Positions 1 through 6,527 of a DNA stretch of 11,360 bases are shown here, one piece after another (within the stretch, counting starts at the first letter, position 1; each line of letters starts with the position of its first letter). The position numbers were made by a program, and so were the translations under genes. Under the pieces are notes generated by a model, which had not been told where the DNA came from, did not search any database, and saw nothing but the letters and a program-made list of their open reading frames with translations. This DNA is from Deltaproteobacteria bacterium (lineage in GTDB: Bacteria; Desulfobacterota; Anaeroferrophillalia; Anaeroferrophillales; Tharpellaceae): NCBI GenBank assembly GCA_013153415.1, contig JAADEO010000052.1, positions 1 through 11,360 on the forward strand, written 5' to 3'.

Positions 1-3
1 GGG

Positions 4-96
4 TGGCGGAGAGAGAGGGATTCGAACCCTCGATGCAGGTTTCCCCACATACTCGCTTAGCAGGCGAGCGCCTTCAGCCGACTCGGCCATCTCTCC
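4..96 (-). tRNA. tRNA-Ser (anticodon GCT)
   Basis: Reading the minus strand, a 7-bp acceptor stem (GGAGAGA with TCTCTCC) closes a type II tRNA with a long variable arm. The T arm contains the standard GGTTCGAATCC core. The anticodon stem CTCGC/GCGAG encloses the loop CTGCTAA, so the anticodon is GCT and the tRNA reads AGC/AGU serine codons. The discriminator base is G (7) and CCA is encoded at 4-6. It is the second tRNA-Ser downstream of serS on the same strand. Confidence 0.96.
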
Positions 97-140
97 AGGT
101 TTTCGCTTCTGCTCTTTCCGGCAACCCGGGAAGAGTGCGT

Positions 141-169
141 CGTTTAACAGATGGCGACGCAAAAGTCAA
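141..169 (-). promoter_or_regulatory. Possible promoter for tRNA-Ser(GCT)
   Basis: On the minus strand a TTGACT box (164-169, 5/6 to the sigma-70 -35) is followed after exactly 17 nt by TAAACG (141-146, only 3/6 to the -10). It lies about 45 nt before the tRNA. A 7-bp inverted repeat TGCGTCG/CGACGCA (136-142 and 155-161) straddles the -10 and spacer. The weak -10 keeps this tentative; the tRNA may instead be cotranscribed with serS and tRNA-Ser(TGA). Confidence 0.35.
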
Positions 170-250
170 GCCGGAGATTGCCCCGGCCGGTATGCTTTTT
201 CGCAGGATCAGCTCAGGGGTGGGAAAGAGCTGTTCCCGTGGTTGAAAATA

Positions 251-336
251 TGGCGGAGGGAGTAGGATTCGAACCCACGGAGCTTTCGCTCAACGGTTTT
301 CAAGACCGCCGCCTTAAGCCACTCGGCCATCCCTCC
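251..336 (-). tRNA. tRNA-Ser (anticodon TGA)
   Basis: The minus strand folds into a type II tRNA with acceptor stem GGAGGGA/TCCCTCC, a long variable arm and the T-loop core GGTTCGAATCC. The anticodon loop CTTGAAA gives anticodon TGA (serine UCN codons). The discriminator is G (254) and CCA is encoded at 251-253. The mature 5' end is only 9 nt after the serS stop codon, so it is probably cut out of a serS-tRNA transcript. Confidence 0.96.
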
Positions 337-345
337 CTTTTCAGA

Positions 346-1620
346 TTAAGCGGTTATCTTCTCCCGGCCCTTGAGATAGGGGCGCAGGACCTCGGGAACG
401 GTTATGGAACCATCGGCGTTCTGGTAATTTTCGAGGATCGCCACCAGGGTGCGGCCGACGGCCAGGCCGGAGCCGTTCAGGGTGTGGACGAAGCGGGTTT
501 TGCCACCAGCCTTGGGCCGGTAGCGGATATTGGCCCGCCGGGCCTGGAAATCCTCGAAGTTGGAGCAGGAGGAGATCTCCCGGTAGACTCCCTGGCCCGG
601 AAGCCAGACCTCGATATCGTAGGTCTTGGCCGCGGAAAATCCGAGATCGCCGGTGCAGAGATTGACGACCCGGTAGTGGAGGCCGAGTTTTTTCAGAACG
701 GTCTCGGCATTGTCGAGAAGCTTTTCCAGCTCTTCGTAAGAGGAGTCGGGGTTAGCGAATTTTACCAGTTCGACTTTGTTGAACTGGTGCTGCCGGATCA
801 GACCCCGGGTATCACGCCCGTAGGAGCCGGCCTCCTTGCGGAAACAGGGGGTGTAGGCGGTGAAACAGCAGGGCAGTTCGCTGCTGGCCAGGATTTCGTT
901 CTGGTAGATGTTGGTGACCGGTACTTCGGCGGTCGGGATCAGGAAGTAATCCAGGCCCTCGAGCTTGAAAAGATCGTCTTCGAACTTGGGCAGTTGGCCG
1001 GTGCCGGTCATCGTCGTCCGATTGACGATGAAAGGCGGCAGGATCTCGGTGTAGCCATGTTCCTCGGTATGGAGGTCGAGCATGAAATTGATCAGGGCCC
1101 GTTCCAGCTTGGCCCCGAGATCACGGTAGAGGGTGAAACGGGCTCCGGTGATCTTGGCGCCGCGTTCGAAATCGAGAATTTTCAGTTTTTCGCCCAGGTC
1201 CCAATGGGTTGCCGGGGTGAAATCGAACTTCGGTTTTTCTCCCCAGTCGCGGACGAACTGGTTGTCATCCTCGTCGCCTCCGGCCGGGACGCTTTCATGC
1301 GGGAGGTTGGGGATCAGGTAGACGATCTCGTAAAGCTCGTTTTCGACCTCGGCGATCTCGGCATCGAGTTCCTTGATCTGTCGGGAGATATCGCGCATCG
1401 CGGCGATCTCGGCCGAAGCGTCGGTTTTGGCTTTTTTCATCCGGGCGATTTCGTCTGAACAGGTATTGCGCTGGTTTTTCAGGGTTTCGACCTGACCCAG
1501 CAGTTCCAGCCGGCGACGGTCCAGACTTTCGAAACGCTCCAGGCCGAGACGGTTGTTGCGGGCCTCGAGCATGGCCTTGACGGTATCGAGGTTGTTGCGG
1601 ATGAATTTGAGATCGAGCAT
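346..1620 (-). CDS. serS: Seryl-tRNA synthetase (class II)
   Basis: Charges tRNA-Ser with serine through seryl-adenylate in the cytoplasm. The 424-residue product matches the family length (about 425-430). Residues 1-110 are the tRNA-binding arm: a charged helical hairpin (about 30-97) that reaches the long variable arm of tRNA-Ser. The class II catalytic core follows: the PTAEVPVTN segment at 229-237, motif 2 with FRKEAGSYGRDTRGLIRQHQ at 260-279, and motif 3 NGSGLAVGR at 382-390. The start MLDLKFIRNN at 1620 is chosen because it is the family N-terminus and a GGGAG lies 11 nt upstream; the frame is open further upstream to 1689 but those 23 residues look non-native. Two tRNA-Ser genes follow on the same strand, 9 nt and about 250 nt downstream. 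No motif residue appears lost. Confidence 0.98.
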   Translation of the reverse strand: MLDLKFIRNNLDTVKAMLEARNNRLGLERFESLDRRRLELLGQVETLKNQRNTCSDEIARMKKAKTDASAEIAAMRDISRQIKELDAEIAEVENELYEIVYLIPNLPHESVPAGGDEDDNQFVRDWGEKPKFDFTPATHWDLGEKLKILDFERGAKITGARFTLYRDLGAKLERALINFMLDLHTEEHGYTEILPPFIVNRTTMTGTGQLPKFEDDLFKLEGLDYFLIPTAEVPVTNIYQNEILASSELPCCFTAYTPCFRKEAGSYGRDTRGLIRQHQFNKVELVKFANPDSSYEELEKLLDNAETVLKKLGLHYRVVNLCTGDLGFSAAKTYDIEVWLPGQGVYREISSCSNFEDFQARRANIRYRPKAGGKTRFVHTLNGSGLAVGRTLVAILENYQNADGSITVPEVLRPYLKGREKITA

Positions 1621-1690
1621 GGTCGATTCGACTCCCGGATCAGTAGGTGATGGTTGCCTTGTCGAAGGGCGGGAAGCCCCGCACTCCAAG

Positions 1691-1751
1691 CCGGGCTGAT
1701 ATACTATTTCAGCCGTTTGCCTGTCAACCTTTTCTTGTTTTTTCAGCCCGG
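1691..1751. repeat. 9-bp inverted repeat flanking the serS promoter
   Basis: CCGGGCTGA (1691-1699) is repeated exactly inverted as TCAGCCCGG (1743-1751), with the -35 and most of the -10 in the 43-nt interval. The inner copy TCAGCC at 1709-1714 can pair with the same left arm, so two alternative stems are possible. The right arm begins 1 nt beyond the glgP stop codon. No U tract follows it in the glgP direction, so it is not a clear terminator. Confidence 0.5.
1698..1727 (-). promoter_or_regulatory. Candidate sigma-70 promoter of serS
   Basis: The minus strand has a perfect TTGACA -35 (1722-1727), an 18-nt spacer and TATATC (1698-1703, 4/6) as -10. This would give a leader of about 70 nt before the serS ATG at 1620. 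A 6-bp hairpin sequence GGCTGA/TCAGCC overlaps the -10 and spacer (1694-1699, 1709-1714), and a third copy of the arm lies at 1743-1748. Confidence 0.6.
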
Positions 1752-1752
1752 T

Positions 1753-3504
1753 TCATTGGCGGTAGATGTTCATGTAATATTCGAGCAACATCCGGTAGGT
1801 ATTGAAAAAAGAGGCGTTGAAGCTGATCGCCTGGCGCATGACCTCGATCCAGGCCTCACGTTTGCGGTAATAGGTCGGGATGATCTCGTTTTCGAGCTTG
1901 CCGTAGAGGTCTTCGGCGTCGAGCCGGTTGGTTTCCGGATCGGGGGTTTCGAAACAGGTCGGTGGGGGACCGATGGCCCAGCCGGTTTTGCCTTCGATCC
2001 AGCCTTCGATCCACCAGCCGTCCAGCACGCTGAAGTTGGGCACGCCGTTGTGCGCCGCTTTCATGCCGCTGGTGCCGGAGGCCTCCAGGGGGCGGATCGG
2101 GGTGTTGAGCCAGAGGTCGACTCCGGAGGTCAGCAGACTTCCCAGGGTCATGTTGTAGTTTTCCAGGTAGACGATTTTAATGTTATCGTGAAACTGCCGG
2201 GCGGCGGTGAAAATATCTCGGATCAGTTGTTTGCCGGGTTCGTCGTGGGGATGAGCCTTGCCGGCCAGAACCAGTTGCAAAGGCCCCTGTTCGCGGGTGA
2301 TCCGGTTGAGGCGTTCCGGATCGGAAAAGAGCAGGGTGGCGCGTTTGTAGGGCGTCGCCCGCCGGGCGAAACCGATGGTCAGGACCTCGGGATCGAATTT
2401 GCTTCCACAATGATCCGTGATATACTTCAACAGACGCTGCTTGGCATCCTGGTGGGCCTGGAACAGCTCCTCGGCCGGGATCATGATGGCGTTGCGCAGC
2501 AGGGAATTGTCGAGACGCCATTCCGGCAGGTAGCGGTCGTAGAGCTTCTGGAACTCCGGGCAGGTCCAGCTCGGGGAGTGGACGCCGTTGGTTACCGACT
2601 CGATCTGGTAACCGGGAAACATCCGTCGGCTGACCATGCTGTGACACTTGGAAACCGCGTTGGTATGGCGGCAGAGGTTCAAGGCCAGGTTGGTAAGGTT
2701 GAGGTCCTCTTCCCCGGCGAACCGTTTCAGCACCTCGAGCGGAATGAAATCGCCCAGCAGTTCGGCCACGAGTCCGTAATCGAAACGGTCGTGGCCGGCC
2801 GGGACCGGAGTATGGGTCGTGAAGACGCACTGCCGCCGGACCCGTTCGTGATCCCAGACCTGGTCGGGATCCCAGGTCTCTTCGATGTCTCGGCGATAGA
2901 GGTGCAGGAGTTCGAGAGTCAACAGGGCGGCATGGCCCTCATTGAGGTGGAAATTGCGGATGCCGGAAATCTCGAGTTGCCTGAGCAGGCGCAAACCGCC
3001 GATGCCTAAAATTATCTCCTGGCTCAAACGGTAGCGACGATCGCCGCCGTAGAGCTGGGCTGTGAGCTTGCGGTCCTCGGGTTCGTTTTCCGGCAGGTCG
3101 CTGTCGAGGAAGAACACCGGCACCTGCCCGCCGCTCAGCCCTTCGACCCGATAGAGCCAGGGGCGCAAAGCGATGCTGCGCCCGGCGATCTCCACCCTGA
3201 TCGTTACCTCCCGCAATTCGGTCAGCAGGGTGGCGGGATCCCAATGCACCGGTTCCTCGGTCTGGTTGCCATGGTCATCGAGATGCTGGTTGAAATAGCC
3301 CTCCCGGTAGAGCAGGGTGACCGCGACGAAAGGGAGGCGGTGATCGGCGGCCGCTTTGATGGTGTCGCCGGCCAGGACTCCGAGACCCCCGCTGTAGGTC
3401 GGCAGATCGACCCGCAGGCCGATCTCCATCGAGAAATAGGCGATCCTGGCGTCAAGGTGTTTCAATTCGGAATAGATATCGGAGTTCTGCATGGTGGTTG
3501 TCAT
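1753..3504 (-). CDS. glgP: Alpha-glucan (glycogen/maltodextrin) phosphorylase, short form, GT35
   Basis: Phosphorolyses alpha-1,4-glucans to glucose 1-phosphate with a PLP cofactor. The 583-residue protein is the short form of the family; classical glycogen phosphorylases have about 800 residues or more. Residues 21-46 carry the conserved IAYFSMEIGL...LPTYSGGLGVLAGD start of this subfamily. LNEGHAAL at 187-194 and HTPVPAGHDRF at 231-241 form the substrate side. FARRATPYKRATLL lies at 379-392. The PLP-binding block EASGTSGMKAAHNG spans 474-487, with Lys482 as the likely Schiff-base lysine, followed by VLDGWW. The ATG at 3504 is used; an in-frame ATG at 3492 has no ribosome site, and the one at 3504 has only a weak GGA 5 nt upstream. 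No other glycogen gene is in view, so its role in storage-glucan use is inferred from the family. Confidence 0.94.
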   Translation of the reverse strand: MTTTMQNSDIYSELKHLDARIAYFSMEIGLRVDLPTYSGGLGVLAGDTIKAAADHRLPFVAVTLLYREGYFNQHLDDHGNQTEEPVHWDPATLLTELREVTIRVEIAGRSIALRPWLYRVEGLSGGQVPVFFLDSDLPENEPEDRKLTAQLYGGDRRYRLSQEIILGIGGLRLLRQLEISGIRNFHLNEGHAALLTLELLHLYRRDIEETWDPDQVWDHERVRRQCVFTTHTPVPAGHDRFDYGLVAELLGDFIPLEVLKRFAGEEDLNLTNLALNLCRHTNAVSKCHSMVSRRMFPGYQIESVTNGVHSPSWTCPEFQKLYDRYLPEWRLDNSLLRNAIMIPAEELFQAHQDAKQRLLKYITDHCGSKFDPEVLTIGFARRATPYKRATLLFSDPERLNRITREQGPLQLVLAGKAHPHDEPGKQLIRDIFTAARQFHDNIKIVYLENYNMTLGSLLTSGVDLWLNTPIRPLEASGTSGMKAAHNGVPNFSVLDGWWIEGWIEGKTGWAIGPPPTCFETPDPETNRLDAEDLYGKLENEIIPTYYRKREAWIEVMRQAISFNASFFNTYRMLLEYYMNIYRQ

Positions 3505-3531
3505 TGTATCCAGTGATATGGTCCGGTTGTG

Positions 3532-3561
3532 ATTTTAGAGGTCGTGTCCGTAAAACTTCAG
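3532..3561 (-). promoter_or_regulatory. Weak candidate promoter of glgP
   Basis: On the minus strand, TAAAAT (3532-3537, 5/6 to the -10 consensus) is preceded after 18 nt by CTGAAG (3556-3561, 3/6 to the -35). It lies about 28 nt upstream of the glgP start. The -35 is poor, so this is only the best candidate in the gap. Confidence 0.25.
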
Positions 3562-3653
3562 GATGGGAGAAGAGCTTTGGGGACAATAAATCCGCGGCTG
3601 GAGGCAAACGTTCCTGCCCGTGAGCCCGCGGGTTAACCATTTTTAACTTTACA

Positions 3654-3675
3654 TATAGTGCAAAAAAGCACTATA
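3654..3675. promoter_or_regulatory. Perfect palindrome over a -10-like box: candidate operator
   Basis: TATAGTGC-AAAAAA-GCACTATA is a perfect 8+8 dyad with an A6 centre. Its left arm contains TATAGT, 5/6 to the sigma-70 -10 consensus. TTAACC (3633-3638, 4/6) could be a -35 but with a short 15-nt spacer. A dyad placed on the core promoter is the usual position of a repressor operator. The regulator is unknown. Confidence 0.5.
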
Positions 3676-3798
3676 AGCCAGAGGTTTTACTCAGAGGGTT
3701 TTCGGGCTGACCGGAAAGGTATCAGTCGGCCGTTGACAGACAGAGGTTGCTGCCTTCTGTCAGAGAACCGGAGCATAGAGGTTTTTGTTGGAAAAAGT

Positions 3799-3804
3799 AA
3801 AGGA
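3799..3804 (+). promoter_or_regulatory. Ribosome binding site that fixes a GTG start
   Basis: AAAGGA ends 9 nt before the GTG at 3814. It supports that codon as the start of the flavin oxidoreductase instead of the upstream ATG-like starts of the longer open frame. Confidence 0.6.
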
Positions 3805-3813
3805 AAATCTGAA

Positions 3814-4797
3814 GTGAAAATTCCGTCATTGCAAATAGGCAGGAAGCTGGTCGATACCCCGATTATCCAGGGTGGAATGGCTGTCAGTATTTCTACGGCC
3901 GAACTGGCCGCGGCGGTGGCCAATCAAGGTGGAATAGGGGTGGTCGGCGGTACCGGCCTGAGTATGGAGGCTCTGCGGCGCCAGATGCGGGAAGCCCGGG
4001 ATGCCACCAAAGGGATCCTGGGGCTGAACATCATGGTCGCGGCCCGGGAGTTCAAAGATGCCGTGCTGGTGGCCCTGAAAGAGAAAGTCGATGTCGTGAT
4101 CGCCGGAGCCGGTTTTTCCCGGGACGTGTTTTCGATCTGCAAGGAGTGGAAGACGCCGGTGATTACCATGGTCTCTTCGGTCAAGGTCGCCCGTTTGGCT
4201 GAACGCCTCGGGGCGGCGGCGGTGATTGTCGAAGGCTGTGATGCCGGTGGGCATCTCGGTACCGAAGAGAAGACCAGTGATCTGCTGCCGGCCATCTGCG
4301 AGGCGGTCTCGATCCCGGTGATCGCCGCCGGTGGTTTCGTCGATGGTCAGGATATCGGTCGGATGCTCGAACTCGGGGCTGCCGGGGTGCAGCTCGGTAC
4401 CCGTTTTCTGCTCAGCGACGAGTGTACCGTACATAAGGATTTCAAGAGCCTGCTGATCAATGCCAAGGCTTCCGACCTGGTGCGGATCATTTCGCCGGTC
4501 GGACTGCCGGCCAACGCCCTGAACACGCCGCTGGTCAAAAAACATCTGGCCCAGGATTCCTCGATCCGGCCGAAGACCTGCAACGGCTGTCTCAAACACT
4601 GCAGTCATGCTTTCTGCATCCGGGATGCTTTGCTCAAGGCCTCCCAGGAGGGAGATTACGAACGGGGGCTCTTCTTTACCGGCAAACGCTATCCCGATAT
4701 CTCGGCGGTGGAGCCGGTTAAAAAGATCTTCAATGATCTGCTCGAGGGAACCCGGGACTATCTCAACCGGACTCTGGTTCAGGAGCCTTCCCGCTGA
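3814..4797 (+). CDS. NAD(P)H-dependent FMN oxidoreductase, nitronate monooxygenase / FabK-like family
   Basis: A TIM-barrel flavoprotein of the NPD family (nitronate monooxygenase / FabK-like enoyl-ACP reductase). The GTG start at 3814 gives 327 residues, a normal length, with the family N-terminus KIPSLQIG...TPIIQGGMAV at residues 2-24. GIGVVGG (40-46) is an early barrel strand, GCDAGGHLG (141-149) carries the histidine conserved in the family, AAGGFVDGQDI (171-181) and GAAGVQLGTRFL (188-199) form the FMN-phosphate region. Near the C-terminus, four cysteines occur as C-x2-C-x3-C-x4-C in CNGCLKHCSHAFC (256-268), typical of a subfamily seen in anaerobes. The stop codon directly abuts that of the opposing hflX. 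The substrate is not identifiable: a true nitronate monooxygenase is less likely in an anaerobe, and FabK-type or other NAD(P)H-linked reduction is equally possible. Confidence 0.9.
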   Translation: MKIPSLQIGRKLVDTPIIQGGMAVSISTAELAAAVANQGGIGVVGGTGLSMEALRRQMREARDATKGILGLNIMVAAREFKDAVLVALKEKVDVVIAGAGFSRDVFSICKEWKTPVITMVSSVKVARLAERLGAAAVIVEGCDAGGHLGTEEKTSDLLPAICEAVSIPVIAAGGFVDGQDIGRMLELGAAGVQLGTRFLLSDECTVHKDFKSLLINAKASDLVRIISPVGLPANALNTPLVKKHLAQDSSIRPKTCNGCLKHCSHAFCIRDALLKASQEGDYERGLFFTGKRYPDISAVEPVKKIFNDLLEGTRDYLNRTLVQEPSR

Positions 4798-6441
4798 CTA
4801 CTGTAAGCGGCTGATTTCCACCGGCACGGAACCCTGGATTTCCAGGGCCCGGGCGATGGCCTCCAGCAGGGGGCCCAGGGTCTCCGGGCGGTTGGCGGAG
4901 AGGGCCTGCGCCCGGTAATGTTTTTCCAGCCATTGCCGGACCTCTTCGTTGACGAGGTCGATCTTGTTGGCTACCAATAGGGTGGGGATGTGATCCAGGT
5001 CGAGTTCGGTGAGCAGCCGGTTGACGGTTTCGATCTGGTTTTCCGGGTCCTGGCTGCTGTCGACGACGTGCAGCAGGAGATCGGCTTCGGCCAGTTCCTC
5101 CAAGGTGGTGCGAAAGGCGTCGAGCAGGTCTTGCGGCAGGCGGCGGATGAAGCCGACCGTGTCGGTGATGATGATCTCCTGCTCCCGGGGCAGCCGTAGC
5201 CGGCGGGTGGTAGGGTCGAGAGTCGCGAAGGCCAGGTTCTCGGTAAAGACCCGGCTCTTGGTCAAGGTGTTGAGCAGGGTTGACTTGCCGGCGTTGGTAT
5301 AGCCCACGATCGAGACCTGGGGCAGCCGGTTTCTTTTTCTTTTCTGTCTGGCGACGGCCCGGCTCCGGGCCGTTTTTTTCAGCTTTTTTTCCAGTTTTGA
5401 AATCCGTTCCCGAATCCGGCGGCGGTCGATTTCCAGGGTGGTTTCACCGGGGCCGCGACTGCCGATGCCCCCGGTCAGGCGGGAGAGAGCCGTGGTTTTG
5501 TCGGAAATCCGGGGCAGCCGGTATTTGAGCTGGGCCAGCTCGACCTTGAGGCGTCCTTCCCGGCTCCGGGCCCGGCGGGCGAAAATATCGAGGATCAGCA
5601 GGGGGCGGTCGATGACCTTGAGATCGGTCTGTTTCGAAAGGTTGTTGACCTGGGTCGGGCTCAAATCGTGGTCGAAAATCAGCAGGTCGACATCCTGGTC
5701 GAGAGAGGCGATGATGATCTCCTTGAGTTTGCCGGAACCAATCGCGGTCTGGGGGTCGAGCCGGCGCTGCTGGGTGAAGCTGTCGACCACGGCGATCTCG
5801 GCGGCACGAGCCAATTCGGTCATTTCATTGACCGAATCCTCGAGTTCCCGGACCGGGGATGGTCCGACGCTGATGATGATGGCCCGCTGTTGGCTGCGGT
5901 CTTCGGTCTGGTGCCGAAAAGTGCTTACGGCCCGGTTTTCGAGGTTGTGGAAAAGTTCGACGCAGTCGAGCTCGAGGTTTTCCAGGGCTACCGCTGGCAG
6001 CTTTTCCGGCTCTCCGGTCTGGTCCGTTTTGAGATGGGCGATCTCGATGGCGGCCGGCTGTCCGGCGCTGTCGAGGTTGATTACCGCCATCAGGTCGAGA
6101 CGCAGAACCGTAAGGTCGGTGATATCCTCCCGGGTCAGGCCCGGCGGGCTGAAAGTGGTGTGAACGCAGCGTAGCCCCCGCAGGCGGCCGTGGCCGAGCC
6201 GGTAGCGGTGCAGAGAGGGAATGGTCAGGGTCTGGCTGTCGCCGACAATGACCATTTCGACATGGCCGCGGCGATTGAGCATCAATCCCAAAACTCTGCC
6301 GCAGTCGGCGCTGAGCAGGGCCAGCTGGCGGGCCAGAGGCGGGCTGATAACCTCTTCCGGCTGGCAGCGTCTCCGGTAAAGTCGTTGCAGATCTTTTTTC
6401 TGGCGGGGTTTGAGGCCTTCCAGCTCGCCGAAAAGTTCCAT
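4798..6441 (-). CDS. hflX: Ribosome-associated GTPase HflX, long form
   Basis: HflX binds the 50S subunit, splits stalled 70S ribosomes and hydrolyses GTP. The protein has 547 residues, versus about 430 in E. coli. Residues 1 to about 185 are an extra N-terminal domain found in the long form. The usual HflX N-domain starts near 190 (ARAAEIAVVDSFTQQRRLDP at 211-230, IGSGKL at 234-239), followed by the glycine-rich GGIGSRGPGETTLEIDRRRI (324-343) and a basic coiled coil (about 340-373). The G domain has G1 GYTNAGKS (380-387), switch I FATLDPT (405-411), G3 DTVGFI (427-432) and G4 NKID (492-495); G5 is probably ALSAN (513-517). All GTP-binding motifs are intact. The start lacks a clear ribosome site but agrees with long-form homologues that begin near GLKPRQ. 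It is divergent from mazG and convergent with the oxidoreductase. Confidence 0.96.
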   Translation of the reverse strand: MELFGELEGLKPRQKKDLQRLYRRRCQPEEVISPPLARQLALLSADCGRVLGLMLNRRGHVEMVIVGDSQTLTIPSLHRYRLGHGRLRGLRCVHTTFSPPGLTREDITDLTVLRLDLMAVINLDSAGQPAAIEIAHLKTDQTGEPEKLPAVALENLELDCVELFHNLENRAVSTFRHQTEDRSQQRAIIISVGPSPVRELEDSVNEMTELARAAEIAVVDSFTQQRRLDPQTAIGSGKLKEIIIASLDQDVDLLIFDHDLSPTQVNNLSKQTDLKVIDRPLLILDIFARRARSREGRLKVELAQLKYRLPRISDKTTALSRLTGGIGSRGPGETTLEIDRRRIRERISKLEKKLKKTARSRAVARQKRKRNRLPQVSIVGYTNAGKSTLLNTLTKSRVFTENLAFATLDPTTRRLRLPREQEIIITDTVGFIRRLPQDLLDAFRTTLEELAEADLLLHVVDSSQDPENQIETVNRLLTELDLDHIPTLLVANKIDLVNEEVRQWLEKHYRAQALSANRPETLGPLLEAIARALEIQGSVPVEISRLQ

Positions 6442-6474
6442 ATGGAGGGAATATCCGTTTCTATCGTTCTTAAG

Positions 6475-6502
6475 TTGTGCTTCATCCTGGGTATGTTATG
6501 CT
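6475..6502 (+). promoter_or_regulatory. Weak candidate promoter of mazG
   Basis: TTGTGC (6475-6480), a 16-nt spacer and TATGCT (6497-6502) lie in the 86-bp gap between the divergent hflX and mazG genes, about 25 nt before the mazG ATG. Both boxes are 4/6 matches, so support is modest. Confidence 0.25.
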
Positions 6503-6527
6503 GATATGGTATTAAAAAGGAAAGCCT

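Larger units (their letters stand above)
3505..3813. other. Divergent intergenic region and long leader between glgP and the flavin oxidoreductase gene
   Basis: This 309-bp region separates divergent genes. The glgP side holds a weak promoter. The right half (from about 3630) is AT-richer than its surroundings and contains two dyads with 6-nt centres (GTTAA/TTAAC at 3632-3647; TATAGTGC/GCACTATA at 3654-3675), a third dyad TGACAGA/TCTGTCA (3734-3740, 3756-3762), and four copies of AGAGG(G)TT. An open frame from 3658 runs into the downstream gene, but the 52 extra residues resemble no part of that family. No known riboswitch was recognised. Confidence 0.6.

Noticed and set aside
151..1458. A 435-codon open frame on the plus strand opposite serS
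   Set aside because: It is the mirror of a clear serS gene, also runs through tRNA-Ser(TGA), and its translation has no recognisable domain; long antisense frames are usual in GC-rich coding DNA.
1654..3009. A 451-codon open frame on the plus strand opposite glgP
   Set aside because: It is a shadow of glgP; the composition is typical of antisense translation and the opposite strand has all phosphorylase motifs.
3733..3761. TTGACA at 3733-3738 as a -35 for the flavin oxidoreductase
   Set aside because: At 17-nt spacing the -10 position reads TCTGTC, which is not a plausible -10.
3658..3813. A 52-residue N-terminal extension of the flavin oxidoreductase
   Set aside because: The extra residues do not resemble the family, lie in dyad- and repeat-rich leader DNA, and a good ribosome site serves the GTG at 3814.
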